DNA from: Bacteroidales bacterium UBA1180
Lineage (GTDB): Bacteria > Bacteroidota > Bacteroidia > Bacteroidales > Paludibacteraceae
NCBI GenBank assembly: GCA_002310195.1
Contig: DBYS01000011.1
Span: forward strand, 7,515-71,514
DNA length: 64,000 bases
Direction: 5' to 3'
A model generated the notes under the pieces. It was not told the origin of the DNA, did not search any database, and saw nothing but the letters and a program-made list of their open reading frames with translations. This document shows, piece after piece, positions 25,576 to 35,189 of the stretch; within the stretch, counting starts at the first letter, position 1; each line of letters begins with the position of its first letter. The translations under genes were made by a program, and so were the position numbers.

Positions 25576-26601
25576 ATGACGGGATCACAACCAACAAACA
25601 TGAACAAACGACACCACATACTGCTATTTCTGCTGCTGAGCATCGCCCTGTTCGGGCTGTTCGTGGCAGACCTGTGCCTCGGCAGCACACTGTTTCCGTT
25701 GCGGGCACTGTGGGAACAAGGCGAGGGTAATGGTATCTATCACCATATACTCGTCAATCTGCGGTTGCCAAAGGCATTGACAGCTATCCTCGCGGGCAGT
25801 GCGCTGAGCGTGAGCGGTATATTGATGCAAACGCTATTCCGCAATCCGCTGGCCGGACCGTATATCCTCGGCGTCAGTTCAGGCGCAAGTCTGGGCGTGG
25901 CGTTCGTGGTGATGTGCACGTCGCTGTTCGGCATGGTTAGTGCCGGCGCAGGGACAGTGGCCACATCGGCAATCATCGGCTCGACGCTGGTGCTGCTGCT
26001 GGTGATGAGCGTGGCGGGAAAAGTGAAGGATAACGTCAGTCTGCTGATTGTGGGAATGATGGTGGGCGCGATAGCCGGTGCGCTGGTGAACATCATGCAG
26101 AACATCGCCAATCCCGATGCACTCAAGCTGTTCATTGTCTGGACATTAGGCTCACTATCGGCCGTGGGTTGGCAAGAGTTGCAAGTGATGGCAGTGGTGC
26201 TACTGGTTGGTGCGCTGATGGTGACGATGCTGCTCAAACCGCTGAACGGCTTGCTGCTGGGCGAGAACTACGCACGCGCACTGGGAATCAATATCTCCCG
26301 CACGCGCCTTGGGATAGTGCTGGCCACATCGTTGCTTGCCGGCGGTGTAACGGCCTGGTGCGGCCCGATAGCGTTCATCGGTGTGGCTGTGCCGCACTTA
26401 GCGCGAGGAATCATGCACACGTCGAACCACCGGCTGACCGTTCCTGCTTGCGCGCTGCTTGGCGCGAACCTATTGCTGTTGTGCGACTGCATGGTTTCGC
26501 TCGCATCGTATAGCCTAAGCCTGTCGCTGCCTATATCGACATTATCGTCGCTCGTGGCTGCGCCGATCATCATCTATGTGATACTGAAATTGAAGAATTG
26601 A
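25576..26601 (+). CDS. FecCD/BtuC-family ABC transporter permease
   Basis: A polytopic inner-membrane permease of 341 residues that would move iron-siderophore, haem or cobalamin. Family markers are LRLPKALTAILAGSALSVSGILMQTLFRNPLAGPYILGVSSGASLG, here read as LPKALTAILAGSALSVSG and NPLAGPYILGVSSGASLG, and later GPIAFIGVAVPHLAR. Two starts are possible, ATG 25576 and ATG 25600; the second begins MNKRHHILLFLLL directly before the first helix. No binding protein or ATPase gene is adjacent, which is unusual for this family; partners must be encoded elsewhere. Confidence 0.92.
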   Translation: MTGSQPTNMNKRHHILLFLLLSIALFGLFVADLCLGSTLFPLRALWEQGEGNGIYHHILVNLRLPKALTAILAGSALSVSGILMQTLFRNPLAGPYILGVSSGASLGVAFVVMCTSLFGMVSAGAGTVATSAIIGSTLVLLLVMSVAGKVKDNVSLLIVGMMVGAIAGALVNIMQNIANPDALKLFIVWTLGSLSAVGWQELQVMAVVLLVGALMVTMLLKPLNGLLLGENYARALGINISRTRLGIVLATSLLAGGVTAWCGPIAFIGVAVPHLARGIMHTSNHRLTVPACALLGANLLLLCDCMVSLASYSLSLSLPISTLSSLVAAPIIIYVILKLKN

Positions 26602-26700
26602 TAGCATATTGTTAAGATTGTTGCGGGGAAAGCGAACAAACGGCCGCACCTACGGCACGATTATTGCGCAACCGAAAACAAACTAAATGGCAAAAGAATT

Positions 26701-28323
26701 ATGAAAAAGATCCTAACCGGCATTGCTATACTCGGTATGCTATCATTATTCGCGGGCTGCGAGCCGGATATTGATGATCCGACAACCGACGACCCGACAA
26801 CTACCGATCCTACAGAGGAACCGAGCGTTTCTCCCTCTGACACTACGATCACAACGACCGACACCATCCGCATCACGTGGAACGGTGCTTCCGCCACTAT
26901 CGAAGGCACGCACGACGATGTGACCGTATCGGACAACAGCGGTTACGTGACCATCAACTCTTCAGTAAAAGACATCACATACATCCTGAGCGGCAACGGT
27001 CAGGGACAGTTGAGCATCTACGGCACCAACCGTCACCAGCTCATACTGAGCGGCCTGAGCCTGGTATGCAGCGACGGTCCGGCAATCAACAACCAGTGCA
27101 AGAAGAGCTGTTTCGTCGTTCTGGAAGGCACAAACAGCCTGACGGACGGTAGCAGTTACAGCTCATCGGACGAGGATAGGAAAGCAGCATTCTTCAGCGA
27201 GGGACAGATGATCTTCTCCGGCGGCGGCAGCCTGACTGTAAAGGCCAACTATAAGCACGCGCTCGCATCGGATGATTACATACAGTTCGCCGAGAGTACG
27301 GGCACACTGAACCTGACCGCTGCGTCCGACGGTATCCATGCCAACGATGCATTGTACTTCGCCGGCGGCACGTTCGTCATCAATGCCGGAAGCGACGGCA
27401 TACAGTGCGACTCGACGATCACGTTCGCAGGCGGCACATTCACCATCAGCGCCGGTGCTGACGGCATACAGAGCGACACGGCTCATGTCGTAGTGAACGC
27501 CGGAGAGATTACCGTCACCAAGGCAGGAGACAAAGGTATAACGGCATTCAGCAACATCACCGTCAGCGGCGGCAAGATACGCATCAGCAGCGAATACAAA
27601 TGCATCAAGGCTAAAGGCAACCTGACCGTCAGCGGCGGAGACATACAGGTGGTATGTAACGGCACTGCCTCATCCTCCGGCGGAGGCGGACGACCGGGAG
27701 ACTGGAGCTCATCGACAGAGAACAGCAGTCCTGAAGGTATAGAGGCCAAAGGCGCCATCACCATCAGCGGAGGCATCGTCTATTCGCAATCGGCTGACGA
27801 TGCGATCAACTCCGGCGGAGACTTCACGATCACAGGCGGTTGCGTATGCGCCTATTCTACGGGCAACGACGGATTGGATGCCAACGGCAACTGTTACATC
27901 AAGGGCGGTCTGATCTATGCCATCGGCGCACGAAGCCCCGAAGTAGCGATTGATGCTAACAGTGAGGAGCGCAAGCAACTGTATGTCAGCGGCGGCACGC
28001 TGGTTGCCGTAGGCAGTCTGGAGAGCGGCGCGAGTCTGACGCAGACCTGTTACTCGGCCTCAGGAAGCACAAACACTTGGTACGCGCTGGTGGTCGGCAA
28101 CGAGACCTTCGCCTTCAAAACCCCGAGCAGCAATGCCTCGACACTGGTCGTTTCCGGCGCAAGCAAACCTGCGCTGTACAAAGGTGTCAGCGCCAGCGGA
28201 ACGGATATATTCAAAGGTATAGGTTACTACCCTGCTTCGTACACCGGCGGAACGTCAGTCAGCCTGTCAACCTACAGCGCAAGCAGCGGTGGCGGCGGAG
28301 GCGGTCGCCCGGGCGGATGGTAA
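26701..28323 (+). CDS. Cthe_2159-like carbohydrate-binding lipoprotein (DUF4353)
   Basis: A 540-residue lipoprotein with lipobox LFAGC at residues 17-21 and an acidic Asp/Thr-rich linker (DIDDPTTDDPTTTDPTEEPS). The body is a parallel beta-helix-like series of turns such as GTLNLTAASDGIHANDALYF and GGTFTISAGADGIQSD, typical of the Cthe_2159 family, which in Clostridium binds acidic polysaccharide. It ends in a Gly-rich tail GGGGGGRPGGW. The genes downstream (VTC, DUF4956) are frequent partners of this family, so a shared surface polymer or polyphosphate-related role is likely. Confidence 0.82.
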   Translation: MKKILTGIAILGMLSLFAGCEPDIDDPTTDDPTTTDPTEEPSVSPSDTTITTTDTIRITWNGASATIEGTHDDVTVSDNSGYVTINSSVKDITYILSGNGQGQLSIYGTNRHQLILSGLSLVCSDGPAINNQCKKSCFVVLEGTNSLTDGSSYSSSDEDRKAAFFSEGQMIFSGGGSLTVKANYKHALASDDYIQFAESTGTLNLTAASDGIHANDALYFAGGTFVINAGSDGIQCDSTITFAGGTFTISAGADGIQSDTAHVVVNAGEITVTKAGDKGITAFSNITVSGGKIRISSEYKCIKAKGNLTVSGGDIQVVCNGTASSSGGGGRPGDWSSSTENSSPEGIEAKGAITISGGIVYSQSADDAINSGGDFTITGGCVCAYSTGNDGLDANGNCYIKGGLIYAIGARSPEVAIDANSEERKQLYVSGGTLVAVGSLESGASLTQTCYSASGSTNTWYALVVGNETFAFKTPSSNASTLVVSGASKPALYKGVSASGTDIFKGIGYYPASYTGGTSVSLSTYSASSGGGGGGRPGGW

Positions 28324-28355
28324 CAAATGATAAGAACGTAATTGTTGAGTAAGAT

Positions 28356-28784
28356 ATGAAACGCTATTTGTTGATAGTATTGACATGTATCGCCGCATCA
28401 TTGGCAGCACAAGAGGTGTACGTCAGTCCCGAGACACTCGCCAAACGCGAGAAACGGAAGAACCTGACCGTCAAAGAATGGAACACCAACGACCGGACTC
28501 ATACCCGCTGGCTCGACCGCGTAAAGGTATATGACGAGCAGGGACGAGTGATCGAAGAGACCGAGTATGCGACCTACGGGCAGAAATGGCGGTTGACGTA
28601 CGAATATACGGACGCTGTGGGCGGCAAGGTTGCGAAAGAGGTCGAGTACAACGACAAGAACAGACCCGTGCGTATCCGCAAGTACGAATACAACGCCAAC
28701 GGCACCAAAGCCAAGCAGTACAACTACCTGCCAAACGGCAAACTGGAGTCGGTGAAAGTATTCGAATATATCTTTGAGAAATAG
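28356..28784 (+). CDS. Exported hypothetical protein with YD-like strands
   Basis: A 142-residue protein with a signal peptide (MKRYLLIVLTCIAASLAAQ). The mature part has repeated beta segments of the pattern YDEQGRVIEETEY, YEYTDAVGGKVAKEVEY, YEYNANGTKAKQYNY, similar to short YD/RHS-type or toxin-repeat strands but too short for an RHS protein. It lies in the Cthe_2159-VTC gene group. Function unknown. Confidence 0.65.
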   Translation: MKRYLLIVLTCIAASLAAQEVYVSPETLAKREKRKNLTVKEWNTNDRTHTRWLDRVKVYDEQGRVIEETEYATYGQKWRLTYEYTDAVGGKVAKEVEYNDKNRPVRIRKYEYNANGTKAKQYNYLPNGKLESVKVFEYIFEK

Positions 28785-28808
28785 AACTGACGCTACAAGA
28801 CAGATTAT

Positions 28809-29588
28809 ATGCCCGGTATTAGCGACATACTTCAGCAGTTTGCGCCGATCTCGCTCAATGAGATGGAGAGCGTGAAGCTGATGAACCGCATCGACACGAA
28901 GTTTGTGATGCCGCTATCACTGCTGCCGAAACTGCTAACGCGGGCAAAGGACGATTACTTCGTTCAGGAGATCGCCGGCAAACGCACAGGCGACTACGAT
29001 ACAACGTATTACGACACCGAGAATCTGGAGATGTACATGCGTCACCATGACCGGCAGCTCGTCCGCCAGAAGATTCGCGTCCGCACGTACGTGGAGAGCA
29101 AACTCTACTTCCTCGAGGTCAAGCGCAAGAACAACAAAGGCCGGACAAAGAAGAAACGCATTGCCCTACCCTCTACGGCCATCACGCCCGAGATGATCGG
29201 TCAGGGCAAACGACAATGGCGCGTGGAGGACTTCCTGGCTGCGAAAAGTTGGTATCACTTCGAGCAGATCAGCCCGCGCCTACGAACAACATTCACACGC
29301 GTCACCTTAGTGAACAGATCGAAGACGGAAAGGCTCACTATCGATACAATCCTAGACTTTACCAACCTCCGCAGCGGAACGGAAGTCAGCGCCCCACAGT
29401 TGGTGATCGTCGAACTCAAGCGTGACGGCAATGCGCCATCGCCGATGATCGGCATCATGCAAGAGCTGCGCATCAAACCGCTGAAGATCAGCAAGTACTG
29501 CATCGGCACAGCCCTGACCACACCCGAGGTCAAGCAGAACCGATTCAAAGCGAAGATACACAAACTGCATAAACTGCAACTGCTATGA
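28809..29588 (+). CDS. VTC-domain polyphosphate polymerase-like protein
   Basis: A 259-residue protein with the VTC fold of the triphosphate tunnel superfamily. Visible motifs are MNRIDTKFVMP near residue 25, YYDTENLEMYMRHHD, QKIRVRTYVESKLYFLEVKRK with the basic tunnel residues and E-x-K, and VIVELKRDG near the C-terminus. Eukaryotic Vtc4 makes polyphosphate from ATP; bacterial versions are usually linked to DUF4956 and CotH or Cthe_2159 genes, as here. It overlaps the DUF4956 gene by 4 bp (ATGA). Confidence 0.87.
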   Translation: MPGISDILQQFAPISLNEMESVKLMNRIDTKFVMPLSLLPKLLTRAKDDYFVQEIAGKRTGDYDTTYYDTENLEMYMRHHDRQLVRQKIRVRTYVESKLYFLEVKRKNNKGRTKKKRIALPSTAITPEMIGQGKRQWRVEDFLAAKSWYHFEQISPRLRTTFTRVTLVNRSKTERLTIDTILDFTNLRSGTEVSAPQLVIVELKRDGNAPSPMIGIMQELRIKPLKISKYCIGTALTTPEVKQNRFKAKIHKLHKLQLL

Positions 29589-30337
29589 TACAACCTGATT
29601 TATCCAACCCGACCCTCGAATTTACGGACTATGATCCGTCGATTGCCGCTGAGTACGGCGCATCGGACAGCATCAATTACCTGATGCACTCATTGGCAGA
29701 CATGCTCGGCATAGCCGACAATCTGATTGTGCTGCCGATCATGTTCCTGTTCAACCTGCTGATGGCGTGGATCATCATCTACTGCATCTATTACAAAGTA
29801 AGCAAGCGCCGCGACTACTATGTGACGTTCATGCTGTTCTCCTCGGCGATGTTCCTGCTGCTGTGGCTGATGCAGATTCTGGATATACAGACAGGCTTCG
29901 TGCTGGGTCTGTTCGCCATCTTCGGCATGATTCGCTACAGGACAGAGACCGTACCAATCCGGGAGATGACGTACCTGTTCATCATCATCGCCCAAGCTGT
30001 GATGAACTCCCTGTCGCTGCACGCGGATATGCTGGCTTGGCATCAGTTGTTGTTCGCCAACATTGCTTTGATTGCCTTGGCAGGTGGGTTTGAGCTGTGG
30101 GTAACGCGCAAGCGCACCGGCACGAAGGTCATCCTCTACGAGAAGATCGAGAACATCCATCCGGAGAACCGCGAGGCACTGCTTGCCGACCTCAAGGAAC
30201 GCACCGGACTGGAGATCACCGGGCTGGAGATCGGGCACATCGATTTCCTGCGCGATGTAGCGTATATCAAGGTAAAGTACACTCTCGCCAAAGGTGAGGA
30301 GAACACCATAGGATCCATTACGAAATTCAAAGAATAG
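29585..30337 (+). CDS. DUF4956 membrane protein, VTC partner
   Basis: A 250-residue protein with about four transmembrane helices between residues 45 and 160 (VLPIMFLFNLLMAWIIIYCI; MLFSSAMFLLLWLMQIL; FVLGLFAIFGMIRYRTETVP; LLFANIALIALAGGFELW) and a cytoplasmic C-terminal domain ending VKYTLAKGEENTIGSITKFKE. The FAIFGMIRYRTETVPIREMTY block is characteristic of DUF4956. Overlap with the VTC gene suggests a membrane complex coupling polymer synthesis to transport. Confidence 0.88.
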   Translation: MIQPDLSNPTLEFTDYDPSIAAEYGASDSINYLMHSLADMLGIADNLIVLPIMFLFNLLMAWIIIYCIYYKVSKRRDYYVTFMLFSSAMFLLLWLMQILDIQTGFVLGLFAIFGMIRYRTETVPIREMTYLFIIIAQAVMNSLSLHADMLAWHQLLFANIALIALAGGFELWVTRKRTGTKVILYEKIENIHPENREALLADLKERTGLEITGLEIGHIDFLRDVAYIKVKYTLAKGEENTIGSITKFKE

Positions 30338-30363
30338 CAGCCATTCTTGGCTGATCCCGAACT

Positions 30364-31248
30364 ATGCGACGCATCCTATCTATAGCACTGCTGGCACTGC
30401 CGCTGGCGATCATGGCGCAAGGCTTGAAGTCCGAGGACGAGACCTCGACTAACCTTGCGGAAATGCGTGTGCGCCTGAACTTTACCAAGCACTTCAAGAT
30501 ACATGAGCAGAGCATCAACCTTTACCTGAACGAGGAGATTTTCAGCCGGTTGTACGAATCCACGTACTCGCAACTGGATAACGCCACGACCACCGCTCAG
30601 CCGTACTTCCGCCGCTCATACACTACCCTCGGCGTGAGTTATGCACCTATCCCCTACCTGCGTATCGGTACACAATATACGCTGAAGATCTATGGCAACA
30701 AGTTCAAAGACGCTACAGGCATCGCCAATCCGCCCAGCGAGTACCTGAGGCATCGCATCTCGGCATATATCACGGGGCAATACACCGTTGACGAATGGAA
30801 GTTCTCACTGCGTGAGCGGTTTGATGCTACCATCCGCACAGATTCGGTCAACCTGCACGAGAGAGCACAAACCGATCTCATTCTCCGGCATAAGCTTCAG
30901 GCGCAGTACACTATTCCCGGCAAGCCGCTGAAGGCCTATGCCGATGTTGAGTTGTGGAACACGCTGAACCAACCCGTCAAGTACCTGAACACCTATGCCG
31001 GCATCGACACCGACGGCAACCCGACGGCCTACGCAGGCAAAACGTTCGGCCAGTATCTGAGCGAGGTTCGTGCCCAACTCGGCCTCAACTGGCGTGTGGA
31101 CAAATGCAACAGTCTCGGCCTCGCTTACCGCTTCACCTACGGCCATTCGCGCGACATCAACATCACGAAAAACAAAAGCCTGATCGAGCTGACCAACGCC
31201 AACAGTTACGGCCATTACATCATCCTCACATACGACCTGGATTGGTAA
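30364..31248 (+). CDS. DUF2490-type outer-membrane beta-barrel protein
   Basis: A 294-residue exported protein. The signal peptide (ILSIALLALPLAIMAQG) is followed by alternating beta strands with aromatic girdles (INLYLNEEIFSRLYE, YLRIGTQYTLKIYG, NSLGLAYRFTYGHS) and a terminal ILTYDLDW ending in Trp, as expected for an outer-membrane barrel. It is 26 bp after DUF4956, so it probably acts in the same envelope process. Confidence 0.78.
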   Translation: MRRILSIALLALPLAIMAQGLKSEDETSTNLAEMRVRLNFTKHFKIHEQSINLYLNEEIFSRLYESTYSQLDNATTTAQPYFRRSYTTLGVSYAPIPYLRIGTQYTLKIYGNKFKDATGIANPPSEYLRHRISAYITGQYTVDEWKFSLRERFDATIRTDSVNLHERAQTDLILRHKLQAQYTIPGKPLKAYADVELWNTLNQPVKYLNTYAGIDTDGNPTAYAGKTFGQYLSEVRAQLGLNWRVDKCNSLGLAYRFTYGHSRDINITKNKSLIELTNANSYGHYIILTYDLDW

Positions 31249-31282
31249 ACAATCGTATTACCGGCCGCATAGATACAAACAC

Positions 31283-31315
31283 AACCGCCTCCTGTCTTGC
31301 AATCAGGAGGCGGTT
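31283..31315. terminator. Terminator between the VTC cluster and the convergent DUF2723 gene
   Basis: Twelve-base perfect arms AACCGCCTCCTG and CAGGAGGCGGTT with a 9-base loop, located between convergent genes. Confidence 0.85.
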
Positions 31316-31336
31316 GGTGTATTCAGCCAATCAGGT

Positions 31337-34300
31337 TTACGCTCCGGCGGAGTCGTAGATCTTGTAGTAGTCTTCTACAACTTCGTGCAATCCGTTGCGT
31401 TCGCACTGCTGGAGGATGTAGCCGAGCACTGCATCATAGTGATCAAGCGTGCTCTTCATCGCTTTGCGGCGATCCTTGTCGAGCGTCTTGCCCCAAAGGA
31501 TATACTCGGTGCAGGTCTGTGCCACGTCACGCAGGATCGGTTCGGCTTTCTCCTTCTCACCCATACGCAAGTACAGGAGTGCCATCGATGCGGCGGTGTA
31601 GTCGTAACCCACGTTCGTTCCCGGGAGTTCCTCAAACGCCTTATCGAGCACAGCCGTAGCGCGCTCGTAGTCATGACGGTTAACAAGCACCTCGGCGAGT
31701 TGCGCGAACATCATCCGGTGCGTGCGGCACATACGCAGGGTATTTTCGTCCAAATAGATTCCCTCAGCCTTGCAATTGCCGTAGCAGAACTTGTTCATCA
31801 TATTGTCGTACATCTCCTCGACAGCCACACGCGGCTGGCCGTTAGGCGAACGCGTAGGCGTGATGCGGTATGCCATACCCGTGCACTCGAAGTACGGCTC
31901 CAGGCCCATATAGTAGTCCGGACCAACGCTCACGGCGAAGTACATCGGGCGCTGCCAGTTGTTCTGGCTGAGCATCTCCATAATCATCATCTCTGAGCGC
32001 GTGAACCGACGGGCTTTCTTCATCATGATCTGCGAACCGTCTGGCGCAAGTACATAGAGCTGATCGGACGGCAGATAGTTGTCACCCTCACGGTTCTTGG
32101 TCTTCGGGTCATCCGAACGCAAGAACTGGAAGGCTTTGCCGACCTCCAGCGGTTGGCCGAGGCGGTTATCCGTCCATACAACCTCGTTCGTACCCGGCAT
32201 GAAGTCCTTGTACTCCCATGAGATCGGCAGTGCCGGCGAGTCGTAGTACGGACGTTTCATCTGCGATATATACCAATCGGTCTGCAGGTAACTGAGGTTG
32301 CACACGCGCAGGTCAGTACCTACACCCTCTACCTCCTGGTTGTACCACAAGGGGAAGGTATCGTTGTCACCGTTGGAGAAGATGATACCTTCCTTTTGGC
32401 ACGACTTGAGATAGTTGGCACCGAAGTCGCGGCATACGTACCGCTGCGAGCGGTCGTGATCATCCCAGTTCTGTTGCGCCATGAGTGCAGGTACACCCAG
32501 CGTAACAACCGTGACGAGTAATGCAGCCAGCGCCTTGACACTATCGGATTTCATCGACTGGGTGATGCTGTCGATCAGCGCCAGCACGCCGAAGCCAATC
32601 CAGATACAGAAGGCATAGAACGATCCCGCGTACGCGTAGTCACGCTCGCGCGGTTGATAAGGTGTCTGGTTGAGATAGACGACAATCGCCAAGCCTGTCA
32701 GCAAGAACAGCAGCGCAGTGATTGCGAACGAACGCAGTCCCACATAGTCCTTGATGGTCCTGGTTATACCGTTAACCTTGGCCTGCTTGCCATCGGTCTT
32801 CGTGGCTTGCCATACAAGTCCGATCAGTCCGAGCAGCAACGGCAGCATATAATACACGTTGTGCCCTTTGTTCTCCTTGAGTTCGGCAGGTAGCATATCC
32901 TGGTCGCCAAGCATCGCATTATCGATAGCGTGGAAACCGGTGATCCAGTTGCCCTTGTGTATTTCACCGTAACTCTGCAGGTCGTTCTGACGGCCTGAGA
33001 AGTTCCACATGAAGTACCGCCAGTACATGAAGTTCACCTGGTAGCGGAAGAAGAACCGCAGATTCTCGCCGAAGGTAGGCACATATTCGGTCTTCTGCTG
33101 ACCGCAGTAGTCATAACGCACACGGTGTCCCTTGATGTTCGCCCACTCCTTGTAAGCATTCACGTGCGAGCCTTGTGCCGACCACATACGCGGGAAGAGC
33201 ATCATGAACTCCTTCATATAGATGTACTGCGTCTTGTAGCCGGTGATGGCATAATGGTCTTTCTCGCCCTCCACACGCGGTGCAGGAGCGTACTGCGCAT
33301 GTCCCTGTTTCTCCATAGGGATGCACATGTTTCCGCGGATCTCCAGTTGCACAGGTGCATTGTATGTCTGGCCGTACAATAGCGGCGTATCGCCGTATTG
33401 CTCGCGGTTGAGGTAATACTTGAGCGAGAACACATTATCCGGACTGTTCTGATCCATCGGTGTGTCAGCGTTCGAACGAATGACCAGTGCAGCATACGAA
33501 CTGTAACCGATGATGATCACAGCGATCATCAGGCTCGCAGTGTTCAGCAGTCGCGGTGATACCAGTTCTTTCTTCACGAACAGTATAACCGCCAGCACTG
33601 CCACTACCAGCAAACCGATCACTACGCTCTCACGCAAGAACGGTGTACCTGCCAGTGTGAATGCCAGCAGGAACGCAATGATCTGCTGTGCACCGATCTT
33701 CTCGGCCTTGGCGGTGCTCACTACAGCCCATACGAGAGCCGCAGCCAGCAGTACGAGATAAACGGCCAAACCCGTGTTGAACGGCAGACCCATTCCGTTG
33801 ACGAACGCCAACTCAAACCAACCGGCTACGGTCGGCACGCCAGGAATAATTCCGTACAACACGAACGCCAATATACCTACCGATGCGAGGAATGCAAGGA
33901 TCACTCCACCCCACGAGAACTCGTACTTGCGGAAGTAGTACACCAGCACGATGGCCGGGATCGTCAGCAAGTTCAGCAGGTGCACACCTATACTCAGGCC
34001 CATCAGGTATGCGATGAGTATCAGCCACTTGTCCGAGCCTTCGTCGTCAGCGTGATCGTACCATTTCAGTATGAGCCAGAACACCACTGCCGTGAACAGC
34101 GACGACGATGCATAAACCTCGCCCTCCACTGCCGAGAACCAGAACGTGTCGCTGAACGTATAAGCCAGCGCACCTACCGCACCTGCACCAAGCAGGGCGA
34201 TGATATGTGCCACGCTGTCCGGTGCTACAAGTTTCTTTGCCAGAGCGGTAATCGTCCAGAACAGGAACAGGATCGTGAACGCCGAAGCCAGTGCCGACAG

Positions 34301-34543
34301 CGCATTGACGCACATCGCCACGTGCGACGCGTCACTCGCAAACAGCGAGAAGAAGTGTCCCATCAGCATGAAGAACGGTGCTCCGGGCGGGTGGCCTACG
34401 TCGAGTTTGTCAGCCGAAGAGATGAACTCTCCGCAATCCCAAAACGATGCGGTGGGTTCTATAGTCAGCAGATACGTGACCGCTGCAATGGCAAATACCA
34501 CCCAACCGGCGATCACGTTCCACAGTTTGAATTGTTTTTCCAT
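31337..34543 (-). CDS. DUF2723 (GT117-like) polytopic membrane protein
   Basis: A 1068-residue protein of the Bacteroidetes DUF2723 family, related to PMT-type O-mannosyltransferases. It begins KLWNVIAGWVVFAIAAVTYLL and has the diagnostic TIEPTASFWDCGEFISSADKLDVGHPPGAP block near residue 30, given here as FWDCGEFISSADKLDVGHPP. About 11-13 helices follow; then a large periplasmic C-terminal half with TPR-like ends (LAEVLVNRHDYERATAVLD). The ATG at 34543 is chosen over a TTG nine bases upstream. It lies 46 bp after rnfA, at the end of the rseC-rnf unit. Likely role: glycosylation of exported proteins. Confidence 0.88.
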   Translation of the reverse strand: MEKQFKLWNVIAGWVVFAIAAVTYLLTIEPTASFWDCGEFISSADKLDVGHPPGAPFFMLMGHFFSLFASDASHVAMCVNALSALASAFTILFLFWTITALAKKLVAPDSVAHIIALLGAGAVGALAYTFSDTFWFSAVEGEVYASSSLFTAVVFWLILKWYDHADDEGSDKWLILIAYLMGLSIGVHLLNLLTIPAIVLVYYFRKYEFSWGGVILAFLASVGILAFVLYGIIPGVPTVAGWFELAFVNGMGLPFNTGLAVYLVLLAAALVWAVVSTAKAEKIGAQQIIAFLLAFTLAGTPFLRESVVIGLLVVAVLAVILFVKKELVSPRLLNTASLMIAVIIIGYSSYAALVIRSNADTPMDQNSPDNVFSLKYYLNREQYGDTPLLYGQTYNAPVQLEIRGNMCIPMEKQGHAQYAPAPRVEGEKDHYAITGYKTQYIYMKEFMMLFPRMWSAQGSHVNAYKEWANIKGHRVRYDYCGQQKTEYVPTFGENLRFFFRYQVNFMYWRYFMWNFSGRQNDLQSYGEIHKGNWITGFHAIDNAMLGDQDMLPAELKENKGHNVYYMLPLLLGLIGLVWQATKTDGKQAKVNGITRTIKDYVGLRSFAITALLFLLTGLAIVVYLNQTPYQPRERDYAYAGSFYAFCIWIGFGVLALIDSITQSMKSDSVKALAALLVTVVTLGVPALMAQQNWDDHDRSQRYVCRDFGANYLKSCQKEGIIFSNGDNDTFPLWYNQEVEGVGTDLRVCNLSYLQTDWYISQMKRPYYDSPALPISWEYKDFMPGTNEVVWTDNRLGQPLEVGKAFQFLRSDDPKTKNREGDNYLPSDQLYVLAPDGSQIMMKKARRFTRSEMMIMEMLSQNNWQRPMYFAVSVGPDYYMGLEPYFECTGMAYRITPTRSPNGQPRVAVEEMYDNMMNKFCYGNCKAEGIYLDENTLRMCRTHRMMFAQLAEVLVNRHDYERATAVLDKAFEELPGTNVGYDYTAASMALLYLRMGEKEKAEPILRDVAQTCTEYILWGKTLDKDRRKAMKSTLDHYDAVLGYILQQCERNGLHEVVEDYYKIYDSAGA

Positions 34544-34589
34544 ATATACCAATTAAATCTTTGAGTAGCCGCGCACGGCTGCAATCCGA

Positions 34590-35183
34590 TTAGATCACCC
34601 CACTGAAGCCCATGAACGCCATAGCGAGTATACCTGCGGTGATCAGTGCGATAGGCGTGCCTTCCATTGCTTTCGGCACATCGTTGCGGCGGAGTTGCTC
34701 GCGCAGACCGGCGAACAGCACCAGCGCGATGGCAAAGCCCAGCGCGGTAGCCAGGGCGAACAGCGTGCCGGTAAGCAGATTGTGGTCAAGGCCTTCGGGA
34801 AGCTTGTTCGTTCCGTTCGCCACGAGGATAGCCACACCCAGGATGCAGCAGTTAGTCGTGATCAGCGGCAGGAACACACCCAGCGCCTGATACAGCGACG
34901 GAGAGATCTTCTTCAGTATGATCTCAATCATCTGCACCAATGTGGCAATAACCAGGATGAACAGGATCGTCTGCAGGAATCCCAGCCCGTACGCATCGAG
35001 CAGCATCTGCAGCAGGTAGGTCACGATCGTTGCCAGCACGAGCACAAACGTCACGGCTGCACCCATTCCCAGGGCAGTGTCGATCTTCTTACTAACGCCC
35101 AGGAACGGACAGATTCCGAGAAACTGACTCAGTACGATATTATTGACAAATATCGCGGAGATAAATATCAGGAAGTATAACAT
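34590..35183 (-). CDS. rnfA: Rnf complex subunit A
   Basis: A 197-residue integral membrane subunit of the ion-translocating ferredoxin:NAD oxidoreductase. Six helices; markers are NNIVLSQFLGICPFLGVSKK near the N-terminus and LITTNCCILGVAIL, each holding a conserved Cys that in the family binds the membrane [2Fe-2S] cluster with RnfE. Last rnf gene of the operon. Confidence 0.95.
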   Translation of the reverse strand: MLYFLIFISAIFVNNIVLSQFLGICPFLGVSKKIDTALGMGAAVTFVLVLATIVTYLLQMLLDAYGLGFLQTILFILVIATLVQMIEIILKKISPSLYQALGVFLPLITTNCCILGVAILVANGTNKLPEGLDHNLLTGTLFALATALGFAIALVLFAGLREQLRRNDVPKAMEGTPIALITAGILAMAFMGFSGVI

Positions 35184-35189
35184 AGCCGA

